Below, piece after piece: positions 34,607-43,185 of a stretch of 64,000 nt of DNA. Source of the stretch: Halapricum desulfuricans. GTDB taxonomy: Archaea > Halobacteriota > Halobacteria > Halobacteriales > Haloarculaceae. The translations under genes were made by a program, and so were the position numbers. Position 1 is the stretch's first letter. Every line of letters starts with the position of its first letter. Below the pieces are notes generated by a model. It searched no databases and was not told the origin of the DNA. It was given only the letters and a program-made list of their open reading frames with translations. The DNA is taken from contig NZ_CP064791.1 in the NCBI RefSeq assembly GCF_017094465.1, positions 2,480,001 to 2,544,000 on the forward strand. Direction: 5' to 3'.

Positions 34607-35206
34607 ATGGCAGACGACAAAAACGGCAGAGAAAACCAGGCGGATCGAGAGGTACAGAGACAGCGAGAACGGGAGATCGAGGCGGAACTACAGCGCGGGG
34701 ACGAACCCGAGCCCCCGGTCGATACCTCCACGCTCGCCTTCTTCGAGACGGAACTAGACACGGTAGCGTTCCCGGCAACGGGGGCCGAGATCGTCGAGAC
34801 GGTCGGTGATCGGGAGATCGAAGCCGAGACCGGCGTCTACACCGTCGCCGAGCTGCTTCCGGTGACGGACGTCGAGACCTTCGAGTCGCCAGCCGCCGTC
34901 CGGACGCGGGTCCAGCGGCCGACGATCGCCTCGGCCATGAAACGGATCGTCGAGGCAGCTGCAGGGATCGCGCAAGCGGACTTTGGCACGTCTCAACGGG
35001 AGGCCTACGAGCGGACCTTTCTGGAACTGCAGGCGATCGACGCTGTCGACGACGACGAGGGCATCTCGGTGGTCCGTGACTGGGTCGTAGAACAGATCGA
35101 TACGAAGGGCAAACTCCCGGGATCACGCGACGTGCGCCGGCGAGCGGCGAAGTACTGCCGGGCGAACGGCTATCAGGTCAGCAACGACGAGTGGCTCGGT
35201 GTGTGA
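34607..35206 (+). CDS. Conserved haloarchaeal protein (DUF5789-like)
   Basis: 199 residues. A charged N-terminal helix (REVQRQREREIEAELQRGDE) leads to a domain with TLAFFETELDTVAFPATGAEIVE and YTVAELLPVTDVETF, which resembles the small haloarchaeal DUF5789 domain. The C-terminal half, ending VRRRAAKYCRANGYQVSNDE, is helical and basic for this genome. Function unknown; the C-terminal pattern could bind nucleic acid (inference). It starts 33 bp after glmS and may be co-transcribed. Confidence 0.72.
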   Translation: MADDKNGRENQADREVQRQREREIEAELQRGDEPEPPVDTSTLAFFETELDTVAFPATGAEIVETVGDREIEAETGVYTVAELLPVTDVETFESPAAVRTRVQRPTIASAMKRIVEAAAGIAQADFGTSQREAYERTFLELQAIDAVDDDEGISVVRDWVVEQIDTKGKLPGSRDVRRRAAKYCRANGYQVSNDEWLGV

Positions 35207-35236
35207 TCGCAGTTTGCGACCCTTTCGTCGACGGGA

Positions 35237-37594
35237 TCAGATCGCCGAGACGTCGACCGCTTCGCCGTCGACGAAGACGTCGGCTTCGCCTTGCAGGAAC
35301 TCGACGCTCGTCAGTTCGCCGGTAAAGGTGAACTCGTCGACGTGCGAGGAGTTGGTGACCCAGCCGTTCGCGGTGTCGCCGGAGACGTCGTCCCAGCCTT
35401 CGAGAGTGTCCGAGACGCCCTCGATCTCGCCGCCGACCTCGACGGCGTATTCAGTGGGCGTGCCGGTCCCCTGAATCGTCAGTGTGCTCTCCGTCGGGTA
35501 GATCCGGTCGCCGTTCCGATAGACTTCCGCGCGGCCCTCGAGGAACTCGAAGGACGCGATCTCGCCCTCGATCCAGAACTCGTCGCTGTGGCCGGTCTCG
35601 GTGACGTAGCCCGTGGCGCTCGTACCCGAGACGTCGTCCCACTTCTCGATGGTCCCGGAAACGGGTTGCAGCTGTTCGCTCACCTCGAAGGCGTACTCGG
35701 TGGTGGTGCCGGTCCCCCGGATCTCGAGTCGATCCATGGTCGGGTCGATCTGCTCGCCGTCGACGAAGACGTCGGCCTCGCCTTCGAGGAACTCGAAGGA
35801 CGTGATCTCGCCGTCGAAGGTAAACTCGTCGCTGTGGCTGGTTTCAGTGACGTAGCCCATGGCGCTCGTCTCGGTGACGTCGTCCCACTCCTCGATGGTC
35901 CCGGAGACGGGTTGCAGCTGTTCGCTCACCTCGAAGGCGTACTCGGTGGTGATGCCGGTTCCGCGGATCTCCAGGTGCTTCTCCAGAGCGGTTTCGCTGA
36001 CAGACACCTCGGTCGTCGTCGAATCGGTCGCACCGTCGTCGTCCTCGACGACCAGCGTGACGCTGTAGGTCCCCTCGGAATCGAAGGTGTGTGAAACCGA
36101 CTTGCCCTGGTAGGAACTGCCGTTGACATCCCAGTCGTAGGCGACGATATCGCCGTCACTGTCCGTGGAGTCCGCGCCCGAGAGCTCGACCGTGAGGTCG
36201 GTCTTGTCCGTCACCGTAATCGACGCCGACGGTCCTCCGTTGGTGTTTCCGCCGCATCCGCCGTTCGAGACGTTCTCCGTGTCGAAGGTTTCGATCGACG
36301 CGTTCGGCATGTCGATACAGGAGTCGCGGATGACGCTCCCGTCGCGGTCCGCCGCGTCGAAGCCACGCCCGGAGCCGGTAAACGAACAGTTCTCGAGTAC
36401 GACCGCGTCGTCGTCGGGCGACACCGAATCCGCGTTGACAGTCAGCGTCTTCTCGCCGTCGTTGTGGACGGTGCAGTCGTAGAACTCCGCGCTCCCGTGA
36501 CCGCCCCAGTCGGGCAGGGCGATGACGCCACGGCCCGCTTCTTTGGTCCACTCGATCTCGATGTCACGAAAGACCGCTCCGGCGTAGCCGTTGTCACTCG
36601 CGTCGACGCGGATGGCATCGCCGGAGTGGCGGGACCCGTCGACCTTGACGTAGCAGCCGGTCGCGCTGGAGACTTTCGATGGGTGATTGCCGGCACCGAA
36701 GCGGATGTTCGCGTTCTGGTTGTTGACGAACTCCACGTTCTCGAGGGTCGTCACGCCGGGCCCGGCCGTCAGCCGCGTCGCGGCGGAGTTGCGCTCGTGG
36801 ATCGCGGAGTCCCGGAGGATGACCTCACCCTCGTGGCCGACGCCGGCGCGGAAGAAGGCCACACCGTCCGGGTAATCAGCCTTTACTGCCGGCTTGTCGA
36901 GGCCAGCGTAGACGTTCTCCCAGATCCCGACGGCGTCCTGATCCCAGACGTCGACCGCGAGCGAGTGGCCGTTTTTGTCGTCCAGCGGGGTCACCCCGAG
37001 GAACTCGATGTTGTTGACGTACACGCCCTTGTTCGATCTGATGTCGAGATACATCATCGATACCTCGTCGTCCCGTTCGTTGAACGAGACGTTCTCGACC
37101 GTGTACGGGCCCGGGCCGCCTCCCTCGAAGAACCCGATCGCCGATCCTTTCGCCGGAAGGAACTGGACATCCCGACGATGGTTCCCGAGTCCACGGACGC
37201 CGAACCGTGAGACGTCCGAGATGTAGTGATCGTCTTCGAGCAGGTACTCGCCAGGCGGGAACTCGATGAGCGTCCCCGTTTCGAGCGCGCTCTCGAAGGC
37301 AGCATCGATCGGCTCACTCCCCGTCGGGTCCATTCCCAGATCGTCGACGGCGTCGACCACTCGATCGAACGTGATCCCGTTGTACGTCGTCTCGGCGGAC
37401 GCGATACCGGACAGTCCAGAAACTGCGGCCGCAACTGAGGTCGAACCGATCAGCTTCAGAAGCGAACGGCGCTGTAGGTCGCTGTTACTGCCGGTAGGGT
37501 CTTCATTCTCCCCGTCACTGAAACTGGTAGTATTATCTTTCGTGCCACTCTCCGTCTCGTCGCATGGCGTATGATCATCGTACCTGTCTGCCAT
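35237..37594 (-). CDS. Tat-exported beta-helix/PKD protein with three C-terminal repeats
   Basis: 785 residues. Twin-arginine signal QRRSLLKLIGSTSVAAAVSG at 41-60 with an ASA cleavage site near 65-67. Residues about 70-445 form a right-handed parallel beta-helix of pectate-lyase type (VENVSFNERDD, VYVNNIEFLGV, TLENVEFVNNQNANI), then a PKD domain at about 448-530 (SGADSTDSDGDIVAYDWD, HTFDSEGTYSVTLVVED). Three repeats of 80-85 residues follow, each with L-I-G-TG-TEYAVEV-like start and SFEFLEGEADVFVDG-like end. Likely an extracellular polysaccharide-binding or -degrading protein; catalytic residues are not identifiable. Confidence 0.88.
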   Translation of the reverse strand: MADRYDDHTPCDETESGTKDNTTSFSDGENEDPTGSNSDLQRRSLLKLIGSTSVAAAVSGLSGIASAETTYNGITFDRVVDAVDDLGMDPTGSEPIDAAFESALETGTLIEFPPGEYLLEDDHYISDVSRFGVRGLGNHRRDVQFLPAKGSAIGFFEGGGPGPYTVENVSFNERDDEVSMMYLDIRSNKGVYVNNIEFLGVTPLDDKNGHSLAVDVWDQDAVGIWENVYAGLDKPAVKADYPDGVAFFRAGVGHEGEVILRDSAIHERNSAATRLTAGPGVTTLENVEFVNNQNANIRFGAGNHPSKVSSATGCYVKVDGSRHSGDAIRVDASDNGYAGAVFRDIEIEWTKEAGRGVIALPDWGGHGSAEFYDCTVHNDGEKTLTVNADSVSPDDDAVVLENCSFTGSGRGFDAADRDGSVIRDSCIDMPNASIETFDTENVSNGGCGGNTNGGPSASITVTDKTDLTVELSGADSTDSDGDIVAYDWDVNGSSYQGKSVSHTFDSEGTYSVTLVVEDDDGATDSTTTEVSVSETALEKHLEIRGTGITTEYAFEVSEQLQPVSGTIEEWDDVTETSAMGYVTETSHSDEFTFDGEITSFEFLEGEADVFVDGEQIDPTMDRLEIRGTGTTTEYAFEVSEQLQPVSGTIEKWDDVSGTSATGYVTETGHSDEFWIEGEIASFEFLEGRAEVYRNGDRIYPTESTLTIQGTGTPTEYAVEVGGEIEGVSDTLEGWDDVSGDTANGWVTNSSHVDEFTFTGELTSVEFLQGEADVFVDGEAVDVSAI
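35249..35991 (-). repeat. Three tandem ~240-bp coding repeats
   Basis: The 3' end of the beta-helix gene holds three copies with a period of about 240-250 bp. The first two (encoding LEIRGTGITTEYAF and LEIRGTGTTTEYAF units) are nearly identical over long stretches, such as 35661-35710 against 35901-35950. The last (LTIQGTGTPTEYAVEV) has diverged, yet it shares the CGCCGTCGACGAAGACGTCG string with the first. Confidence 0.85.
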
Positions 37595-37994
37595 GGCTCG
37601 GTAGGAGTACCATTCCCGTAAAACTCTTCTCGCCCGTTCAGTAGTGGTACGGCCAATTTCTGTGCCGGATGGATACCAGATACATATTATATATTCCCGG
37701 ATAGCGATATTTGACCATCTCTATCACTTGATCGATCTGCGATCGAGTATGATACTCTTACTGCGCGCCAGCCCAGGTAGGAACAACATACGATCGGCAG
37801 AACCGTCGAAATCAGCCGGTAATATCACCTTACTGCCGATCGCACGGATTCTACGCCGACGTGCTGCTTGACTACCGATCGAAGCGGTGGCCGTACGGCA
37901 ACTGGCATAGACCACAGTGGACAGTACCAGCAACGAGGGAGCTTACTGCGTGTATCGAAGTAATAACTACCCGTCCAGCGTGACAGGACTGTAC
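37595..37994. other. AT-rich intergenic region
   Basis: About 400 bp between divergent genes. ATACATATTATATATTC near 37679-37695 is a strong TATA-like run, probably serving the exported beta-helix gene or an unseen RNA. No gene of haloarchaeal composition found. Confidence 0.45.
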
Positions 37995-38207
37995 ATGGCC
38001 GAACAGACACACCGAGAGCGAGCCCGGGATACGAGCAAGCAGGTCTATACGATGGCCTTGCAGGCCACGGCCGCACTCGTCGTCCTTCTCGTCTTCGCGG
38101 GCCTCGCATACCTCGTCAGTATCGATCGAATCGACGGAAGCGCGCTCCTGCTGTATGCTGGCGTCCTCCTCGGGTATATTCTCAGCGCCACGTGGCGCCG
38201 ACGGTGA
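37995..38207 (+). CDS. Small two-helix membrane protein
   Basis: 70 residues. A charged N-terminus MAEQTHRERARDTSKQVY, then two hydrophobic helices (ALVVLLVFAGLAYLVSI and ALLLYAGVLLGYILSA) and a positively charged end TWRRR, which places the C-terminus inside by the positive-inside rule. No family recognised. The frame is open from 37917, but ATG 37995 begins the haloarchaeal-like sequence. It precedes the convergent TFIIB gene. Confidence 0.72.
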   Translation: MAEQTHRERARDTSKQVYTMALQATAALVVLLVFAGLAYLVSIDRIDGSALLLYAGVLLGYILSATWRRR

Positions 38208-38311
38208 GACGGACGGAGGGGCTCATTCGGGGGTGTACCTAAGCCGCGAGTGCGTCGAGATATTGGCCACACTGGGATGGTGGATACCCCAAAATGTCAC
38301 AGCCGGCAGTA

Positions 38312-39271
38312 TCAGCTGTGGATCCCCATCGCTTCGATCTGCTCCTGGTAGCGGTTCCGGATCGTGACTTCCGTCACCTGAGCGACGTCGGCGACTTCGC
38401 GCTGGGTCTTTTTCTCGTTACAGAGCAGGGAGGCGGCGTAGATCGCGGCGGCAGCGTACCCCGTCGGGGACTTCCCCGAGAGCAGTCCCTGCTCGGCTGT
38501 CTCTTCGATTATCTCGTTGGCTTTCGTCTGGACCTCTTCGGAGAGGTCGAGTTCAGAACAGAAGCGGGGGACGTACTTCTTGGGGTCGACGGGCTCCATC
38601 TCCAGGGCGAGTTCCTGGGAGATGTACCGATACGTGCGGCCGATCTCCTTGCGTTCGACCCGCGAGACCTCGGAGATCTCCTCGAGGCTTCGGGGGATTC
38701 CCTCCTTCCGGCAGGCGGCGTACAGCGCCGAGGTGGCGACGCCCTCGATCGAGCGTCCGCGGATGAGATCGTCGTCGAGTGCGCGCCGATAGATGACCGA
38801 GGCGACTTCACGGACGGAGCGCGGGACCCCGAGCGCCGAGGCCATCCGGTCGATCTCCGAGAGTGCGAACTGGAGGTTGCGCTCGCCGGCGTCTTTCGTC
38901 CGGATCCGTTCCTGCCACTTCCGGAGGCGGTGCATCTGGCTGCGCTTCTTCGAGGAAATCGAGCGGCCGTAGGCGTCCTTGTCCTTCCAGTCGATGGTCG
39001 TCGTCAGGCCCTTGTCGTGCATCGTCTTCGTCGTCGGTGCGCCGACCCGGGATTTCTCCTGGCGCTCCTGATGGTTGAACGCCCGCCACTCCGGACCCGG
39101 GTCGATGTTCCCCTCTTCGACGACGAGCCCGCAGTCGTCACACACCAGTTCACCCCGATCGTCCTTGACGAGTTCTCCCGACCCACACTCCGGACACTCC
39201 TGAACGGCTTCCTCCTCCGCTTCTGTTTCCGTCTCGGACTCGCGCTCCCGCTGACGGGTAGACCGTGTCAT
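38312..39271 (-). CDS. tfb: Transcription initiation factor IIB
   Basis: 319 residues. The N-terminal zinc ribbon [22 protein letters not shown] is preceded by an acidic/glutamate run, the B-finger region covers [19 protein letters not shown], and two cyclin repeats follow ([20 protein letters not shown] and [19 protein letters not shown]). It recruits RNA polymerase to the TBP-TATA complex. Haloarchaea carry several TFBs, so the paralogue number cannot be assigned. The promoter region 39272-39330 is AT-rich, with ATTTAAGTT about 31-39 bp upstream on the minus strand. Confidence 0.96.
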   Translation of the reverse strand: MTRSTRQRERESETETEAEEEAVQECPECGSGELVKDDRGELVCDDCGLVVEEGNIDPGPEWRAFNHQERQEKSRVGAPTTKTMHDKGLTTTIDWKDKDAYGRSISSKKRSQMHRLRKWQERIRTKDAGERNLQFALSEIDRMASALGVPRSVREVASVIYRRALDDDLIRGRSIEGVATSALYAACRKEGIPRSLEEISEVSRVERKEIGRTYRYISQELALEMEPVDPKKYVPRFCSELDLSEEVQTKANEIIEETAEQGLLSGKSPTGYAAAAIYAASLLCNEKKTQREVADVAQVTEVTIRNRYQEQIEAMGIHS

Positions 39272-39406
39272 CGCACTTTTATAGTAGTATTTTCCCCCAA
39301 CTTAAATCTTCGGCGAGGTGGAAAATATGACCTTTCGTTAAGGACAGGAATCGACAGTTCCCGTAATCGCAACCCGTAAGCCCGTTCCGGCGTGAAATCG
39401 TCTCGA

Positions 39407-40000
39407 ATGCCGGTCATAGAGTGCGATCCAGAACGCGCGCGAGAGCGACTAGAGGCGGCTGGAGTGGCGATCGAGTCCGGAAACACGGACCACGAACGCT
39501 GGCGCGCGCACCACGGCGGCGCGACCGCGGTCGCCTACGACGGGAAGATCGTCGTGCAGGGCGACGACCCCGAGCGTCTCGCCGGCCTGCTCCGTGACCA
39601 CGGCGGTCGGGCGCACGCGTACTTCGACGGCGCGTCGCGGGGCAATCCCGGCCCGGCGGCGGTCGGCTGGGTCCTGTTGACCGGTGAGGGCATCGTCAGC
39701 GAGGGCGGGGAACGGATCGGGCGGGCGACCAACAACCGCGCCGAGTACGAGGGGCTGATCAAAGCGCTGGAGGTCGCCGCCGACTACGGCTTCGAGGAGG
39801 TTCGGATCCGCAGCGATTCGGAACTCGTGGTCAAACAGCTCCGCGGGGAGTGGGACACGAACGATCCGGACCTTCGCGAGCGGCGGGTCCGTGCCCGGGA
39901 ACTGCTCACGCAGTTCGACTCGTGGTCGATCGAACACGTCCCGCGGGAACTAAACGAGCGCGCCGACGGACTGGCCAACGAGGCGCTCGACGGGGAGTGA
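39407..40000 (+). CDS. rnhA: Ribonuclease HI
   Basis: 197 residues. The RNase H fold occupies about 68-197, with catalytic D74 in AYFDGASRGNPGPAAVGW, E113 in NNRAEYEGLIKAL, D137 in IRSDSELVVKQL and D187 in ERADGLANEAL. The N-terminal 65 residues (VIECDPERARERLEAAGVA, RWRAHHGGATAVAYDGKIVV) are a short alpha/beta domain common to haloarchaeal type 1 RNase HI. It degrades the RNA strand of RNA-DNA hybrids. ATG 39407 is preferred to GTG 39392. The companion gene at 40044 is its usual operon partner. Confidence 0.94.
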   Translation: MPVIECDPERARERLEAAGVAIESGNTDHERWRAHHGGATAVAYDGKIVVQGDDPERLAGLLRDHGGRAHAYFDGASRGNPGPAAVGWVLLTGEGIVSEGGERIGRATNNRAEYEGLIKALEVAADYGFEEVRIRSDSELVVKQLRGEWDTNDPDLRERRVRARELLTQFDSWSIEHVPRELNERADGLANEALDGE

Positions 40001-40043
40001 CTGTGATGGGAATCCGACCACGACTGGCCCGCTGGAGGCGACT

Positions 40044-40583
40044 ATGACCGAGTTACCGGACGACGTTGTCGACGAGGCCGAGCGACTGACCCGGCTGACT
40101 CGCCGGGCCAGCGGCGAGGAGGCCGCGGCGTATCGGCGCGACCGCGACGAGCGGCTCGCGGAGTACGGTTACACGGCCCGGATCCGGGAGAAAGACGATA
40201 CGCTCGTCTGCTACCCCGCCGAGTGGCTCGACGAGGACGAGCAGGTCCGGACTGAGTGGATCGAGGATGTCTCACGCGGCGTCGAGCGGTCCCTATCCGG
40301 ACCGGGCGACCCCGACGACTGGGACGCCGTCGACGCACACAACCGCGAGGTCGCCGCCCGCGTCGCCGACGAACACGGCGAACCGCACGGGGAGACGGCG
40401 CGGGCGCTGGCCGCGTTCGCGAGCAACCACTACGCGAAACCGATCGAGGATCTCACCGAGCCGGAACTGACGGAGTTCCGCGAGGAGTACTTCCCGCGCA
40501 ACGCCTGGCCGAGCGACGAGCAACGCGAACAGCTGTCGCTCTCGGTCGAATATACGAAAGCGATAGCCGAAGAGAACAGTTAG
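40044..40583 (+). CDS. RnhA operon protein (DUF7108-like)
   Basis: 179 residues, conserved next to rnhA in haloarchaea. Landmarks: DEAERLTRLTRRASGEEAAA, ARIREKDDTLVCYPAEWLDE, VERSLSGPGDPDDWDAVDAHN and FASNHYAKPIEDLTEPELTEF. No catalytic motif recognised; helical and acidic. It begins 43 bp after rnhA, so one mRNA is likely. Its stop codon overlaps that of the convergent PadR gene (shared TTAGTT region at 40580-40583). Confidence 0.87.
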   Translation: MTELPDDVVDEAERLTRLTRRASGEEAAAYRRDRDERLAEYGYTARIREKDDTLVCYPAEWLDEDEQVRTEWIEDVSRGVERSLSGPGDPDDWDAVDAHNREVAARVADEHGEPHGETARALAAFASNHYAKPIEDLTEPELTEFREEYFPRNAWPSDEQREQLSLSVEYTKAIAEENS

Positions 40584-40939
40584 TTCGCTCGCTCGATGCG
40601 CTCGCGCAGATCCGCCGCCCGGTCCTCGTCAGTCGCGATCTTCGAGAACTCCCAGCCGAGCTGGTCGAGCAGCGCCTCGTAGCCCACCTCGGTCAGCTCG
40701 TACTGGTTGGTTCGCTTGTCCAGTTCGCTTTTCTCGACCAGATCCATCTCGACGAGGTCGTCGAGGTTCGGGTACAGACGGCCGTGGTTGACTTCCGAGT
40801 CGTAGTACGACTCCAGTTCCCGCTTGATCGCGAGCCCGTACCGTGGTTCCTCGGCCAGAATAACCAGCACGTTCCGCTGAAACGCCGTCAGCTCCTTGGT
40901 CACGCCAGGATCGTTCCGAACCGCTTGTGCTTCTGACAT
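40580..40939 (-). CDS. PadR-family transcriptional regulator
   Basis: 119 residues. The PadR winged helix spans about 12-95: ELTAFQRNVLVILAEEPRYG, LAIKRELESYYDSEVNHGRLY, PNLDDLVEMDLVEKSELDKR, and TNQYELTEVGYEALLD. The short C-terminal helix DEDRAADLRERIERAN matches the small PadR-s2 subtype, which dimerises through it. A perfect dyad at 40949-40965, just upstream of the start, has the ATGT-N7-ACAT form known for PadR operators and suggests autoregulation. Confidence 0.92.
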   Translation of the reverse strand: MSEAQAVRNDPGVTKELTAFQRNVLVILAEEPRYGLAIKRELESYYDSEVNHGRLYPNLDDLVEMDLVEKSELDKRTNQYELTEVGYEALLDQLGWEFSKIATDEDRAADLRERIERAN

Positions 40940-40948
40940 GGTTAGTTG

Positions 40949-40965
40949 AATGTCACCAGGACATT
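40949..40965. promoter_or_regulatory. PadR-type operator (AATGTC-N5-GACATT)
   Basis: AATGTC (40949-40954), ACCAG, GACATT (40960-40965) is a perfect dyad 10 bp upstream of the PadR ATG. It contains ATGT-N7-ACAT, close to the PadR-family consensus. The overlap with the 5' end of the transcript predicts self-repression. TTTAACC follows, close to a TATA position. Confidence 0.7.
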
Positions 40966-41160
40966 TAACCCTTATTAACTCTCTTTTCCAGTCCGGTCGT
41001 TTTCGAGGCTTTTCGGCGGGATGACTACTGTATCGGTTGTATCGGAATAATGTAGTATATCTTTCGTAGTAGTAACTATCGGTCGTCTCGTTGTCGCGCC
41101 CGCTTCCCGTAGGGACTGCTGTCGAAAGGACTTTTTGGCCGCTACCCGGAGGAGCGAGTG

Positions 41161-41694
41161 ATGACGAACCTCTGGGAAGACCTCGAAACCGGACCGAACC
41201 CGCCCGAAGAGATCTACGCCGTCGTCGAGTGTCTCAAGGGCGAGCGAAACAAATACGAGTACGACAAGGACATCCCCGGCGTCGTGCTGGATCGGGTCCT
41301 CCACAGCAACGTCCACTATCCCTCCGACTACGGGTTCATCCCGCAGAGCTACTACGACGACGAAGACCCCTTCGACGTCCTCGTCCTCGTCGAGGACCAG
41401 ACGTTCCCCGGCTGTGTCATCGAGGCGCGCCCGGTCGCGCTGATGAAGATGGACGACGACGGCGAACAGGACGACAAGGTCATCGCCGTCCCGAGCGAGG
41501 ATCCCCGCTACGATCACATCGAGGATCTGGACGACATCCCACAGCAGACCCTCGACGAGATCGACGAGTTCTTCGCGACCTACAAGAACCTCGAAGAAGG
41601 CAAGGAAGTCGAGACGCTCGGCTGGGAGGACAAGCAGGCGGCCTTCGACGCGATCGAACACGCCCAGGACCTCTACGACGAGCAGTTCGCGTAG
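41161..41694 (+). CDS. ppa: Inorganic pyrophosphatase (family I)
   Basis: 177 residues, typical for class I soluble pyrophosphatases. Active-site text: VVECLKGERNKYEYDK, VHYPSDYGFIPQSYYDDEDP, the signature DEDPFDVLVL, ALMKMDDDGEQDDKVIAVP, and a late KNLEEGKEVETLGW. It hydrolyses PPi and pulls biosynthetic reactions such as sugar-nucleotide formation. A GTG directly precedes the ATG at 41161; the ATG is the likelier start. Confidence 0.96.
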   Translation: MTNLWEDLETGPNPPEEIYAVVECLKGERNKYEYDKDIPGVVLDRVLHSNVHYPSDYGFIPQSYYDDEDPFDVLVLVEDQTFPGCVIEARPVALMKMDDDGEQDDKVIAVPSEDPRYDHIEDLDDIPQQTLDEIDEFFATYKNLEEGKEVETLGWEDKQAAFDAIEHAQDLYDEQFA

Positions 41695-41780
41695 CGACGG
41701 CTCGTTTTCGCCGCTTCGTTCGCACTGTCGAGTCACTCGTACCGGAAAGATTTGTCACCCCGGCTTTCGTGAAACATCGT

Positions 41781-42845
41781 ATGTCCTCGTTCTTCCGGGC
41801 GCGGCCGACCGTGTGGCGGCTGGGCGCAGCCGGGTTCATCAGCCTCCTCGGAGTCGTATTGGTCGTCCCGACGATCGCGCATCTGATTGCCCTCCAGGGA
41901 CCGCTCTCGGGACTCGTCGTCGCCGGCGTCGGATCCCTCGTTGCGGCGGTCCTCGTCGCTGCGGGATTTCTCCTGTACTGGGCGGATCTCACCGGCGCTC
42001 ACCTGCTTCGGATCGCCGGCTGGGCGACGCTCGGAACGGTGCTGCTTGGCCTGGTCATCACGCTTATCGTGTTTGCGGGCATCGATCTGCCGGTCTACGC
42101 CGCGGCGACGTTGCTCTCGGTGAGTACGTTCGCTCACGTCCTCATCGGCGTCCGGGACGTGCAGCGAATCCGCGCCGAAGAACTCGCCCGGCAACGGGAA
42201 CAACTGGCCGTTCTCAACCGGATCGTGCGACACAACCTCCGGCAAGTGGCCCAGCGCCTGCTGGGGGTCGGCGGCCGGCTCCCGCACGTCGAGGACGACG
42301 CGCGGGCCGAACTCGGGGACGACATCGAGGGGATCGCGACGGATCTCACGGAGATGAACGAGATGCTGGATCGTAGCCGTGCCGTCATCGATACCGACCG
42401 GGCCGGCGAGTCAGTCGTGAACCTGACACAGACGATCGAAGACGTCGCCGCGAAGTACCGCGATGCGCATCCGAACGCGGCTATCGAGACCGACTTCGGC
42501 GGGAAATATCACGTCCGCGGCGGGGATCACTTGCGGGACGCGCTCGCCGAACTCGTGGAAAACGCGATCGTCCACGCCGAAACGACCCCGCACGTGACGA
42601 TCGCGGCGAACGCGCGTGGAGGACGTGTCATCGTCGAGATCGCGGACCGAGGGCCGGGGATCCCGGAGAGCGAGCGGGCAGTGATCATGCGGGAAGCCGA
42701 GATCGACCAACTCACGCACAGTCAGGGGCTCGGACTGTGGTTCGTCCGATGGGTCATGGATACCTACGACGGCGATATCGAAATCGAATCCGACCGATCG
42801 GGGGGCACGACGGTCCGTCTGGAGCTGCCCCTCGCGCAGCCTTGA
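41781..42845 (+). CDS. Membrane sensor histidine kinase
   Basis: 354 residues. Four hydrophobic segments lie in the first 122 residues (for example AGFISLLGVVLVVPTIAHLI and LSGLVVAGVGSLVAAVLVAAG), resembling the 4-helix sensor of haloarchaeal kinases. The HisKA-like helix has H151 in LNRIVRHNLRQ. The HATPase domain has N-box AELVENAIVHA, G1 ADRGPGIP and G2 QGLGLWFVRWV. No response regulator lies next to it, so the partner is elsewhere. The open frame extends upstream across the pyrophosphatase gene, but that is shadow. Confidence 0.9.
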   Translation: MSSFFRARPTVWRLGAAGFISLLGVVLVVPTIAHLIALQGPLSGLVVAGVGSLVAAVLVAAGFLLYWADLTGAHLLRIAGWATLGTVLLGLVITLIVFAGIDLPVYAAATLLSVSTFAHVLIGVRDVQRIRAEELARQREQLAVLNRIVRHNLRQVAQRLLGVGGRLPHVEDDARAELGDDIEGIATDLTEMNEMLDRSRAVIDTDRAGESVVNLTQTIEDVAAKYRDAHPNAAIETDFGGKYHVRGGDHLRDALAELVENAIVHAETTPHVTIAANARGGRVIVEIADRGPGIPESERAVIMREAEIDQLTHSQGLGLWFVRWVMDTYDGDIEIESDRSGGTTVRLELPLAQP

Positions 42846-42985
42846 GGTCAGACCCGTCCCGCGCCTTCTGACCTCGTTGGCTTCTGTCCACGACGTGTCA
42901 TTCCTCGTGCGCATCGTGACCGCCGTCCGCATGAATTATGAGCATGAGTAATTATATGTGTGTCCGGCCCGTCCGTTCGATTGCA

Positions 42986-43120
42986 ATGTCATCTACCCGT
43001 CCGCCAGCGGGGATGGACCATCCGACGGTCGTTCCCGAGCGCCGTCCCGAGTCGGGGCTCGACCACGTGACAGTCGTGCCGGCGAACTACGATCCGTCGG
43101 CGGACGAGAACGAGCAGTAA
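42986..43120 (+). CDS. 44-residue small protein
   Basis: MSSTRPPAGMDHPTVVPERR begins it, and GLDHVTVVPANYDPSADENE ends it. The repeated D-H-x-T-V-V-P is notable. Support: TATA-like AATTATAT at 42950-42957 about 32 bp upstream, acidic end, and haloarchaeal composition. A longer form from ATG 42938 would run through the TATA and is less likely. Function unknown. Confidence 0.6.
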   Translation: MSSTRPPAGMDHPTVVPERRPESGLDHVTVVPANYDPSADENEQ

Positions 43121-43185
43121 TTGCCGATTTCTGGAACGCAGTCGCTAGAAGAAGCTTCTTGTGCCCGTCCCTGGTAGCGAGGGGT

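Noticed and set aside
35249-35991. The 240-bp repeats as a CRISPR-like or mobile array
   Set aside because: They are coding repeats in frame within one exported protein.
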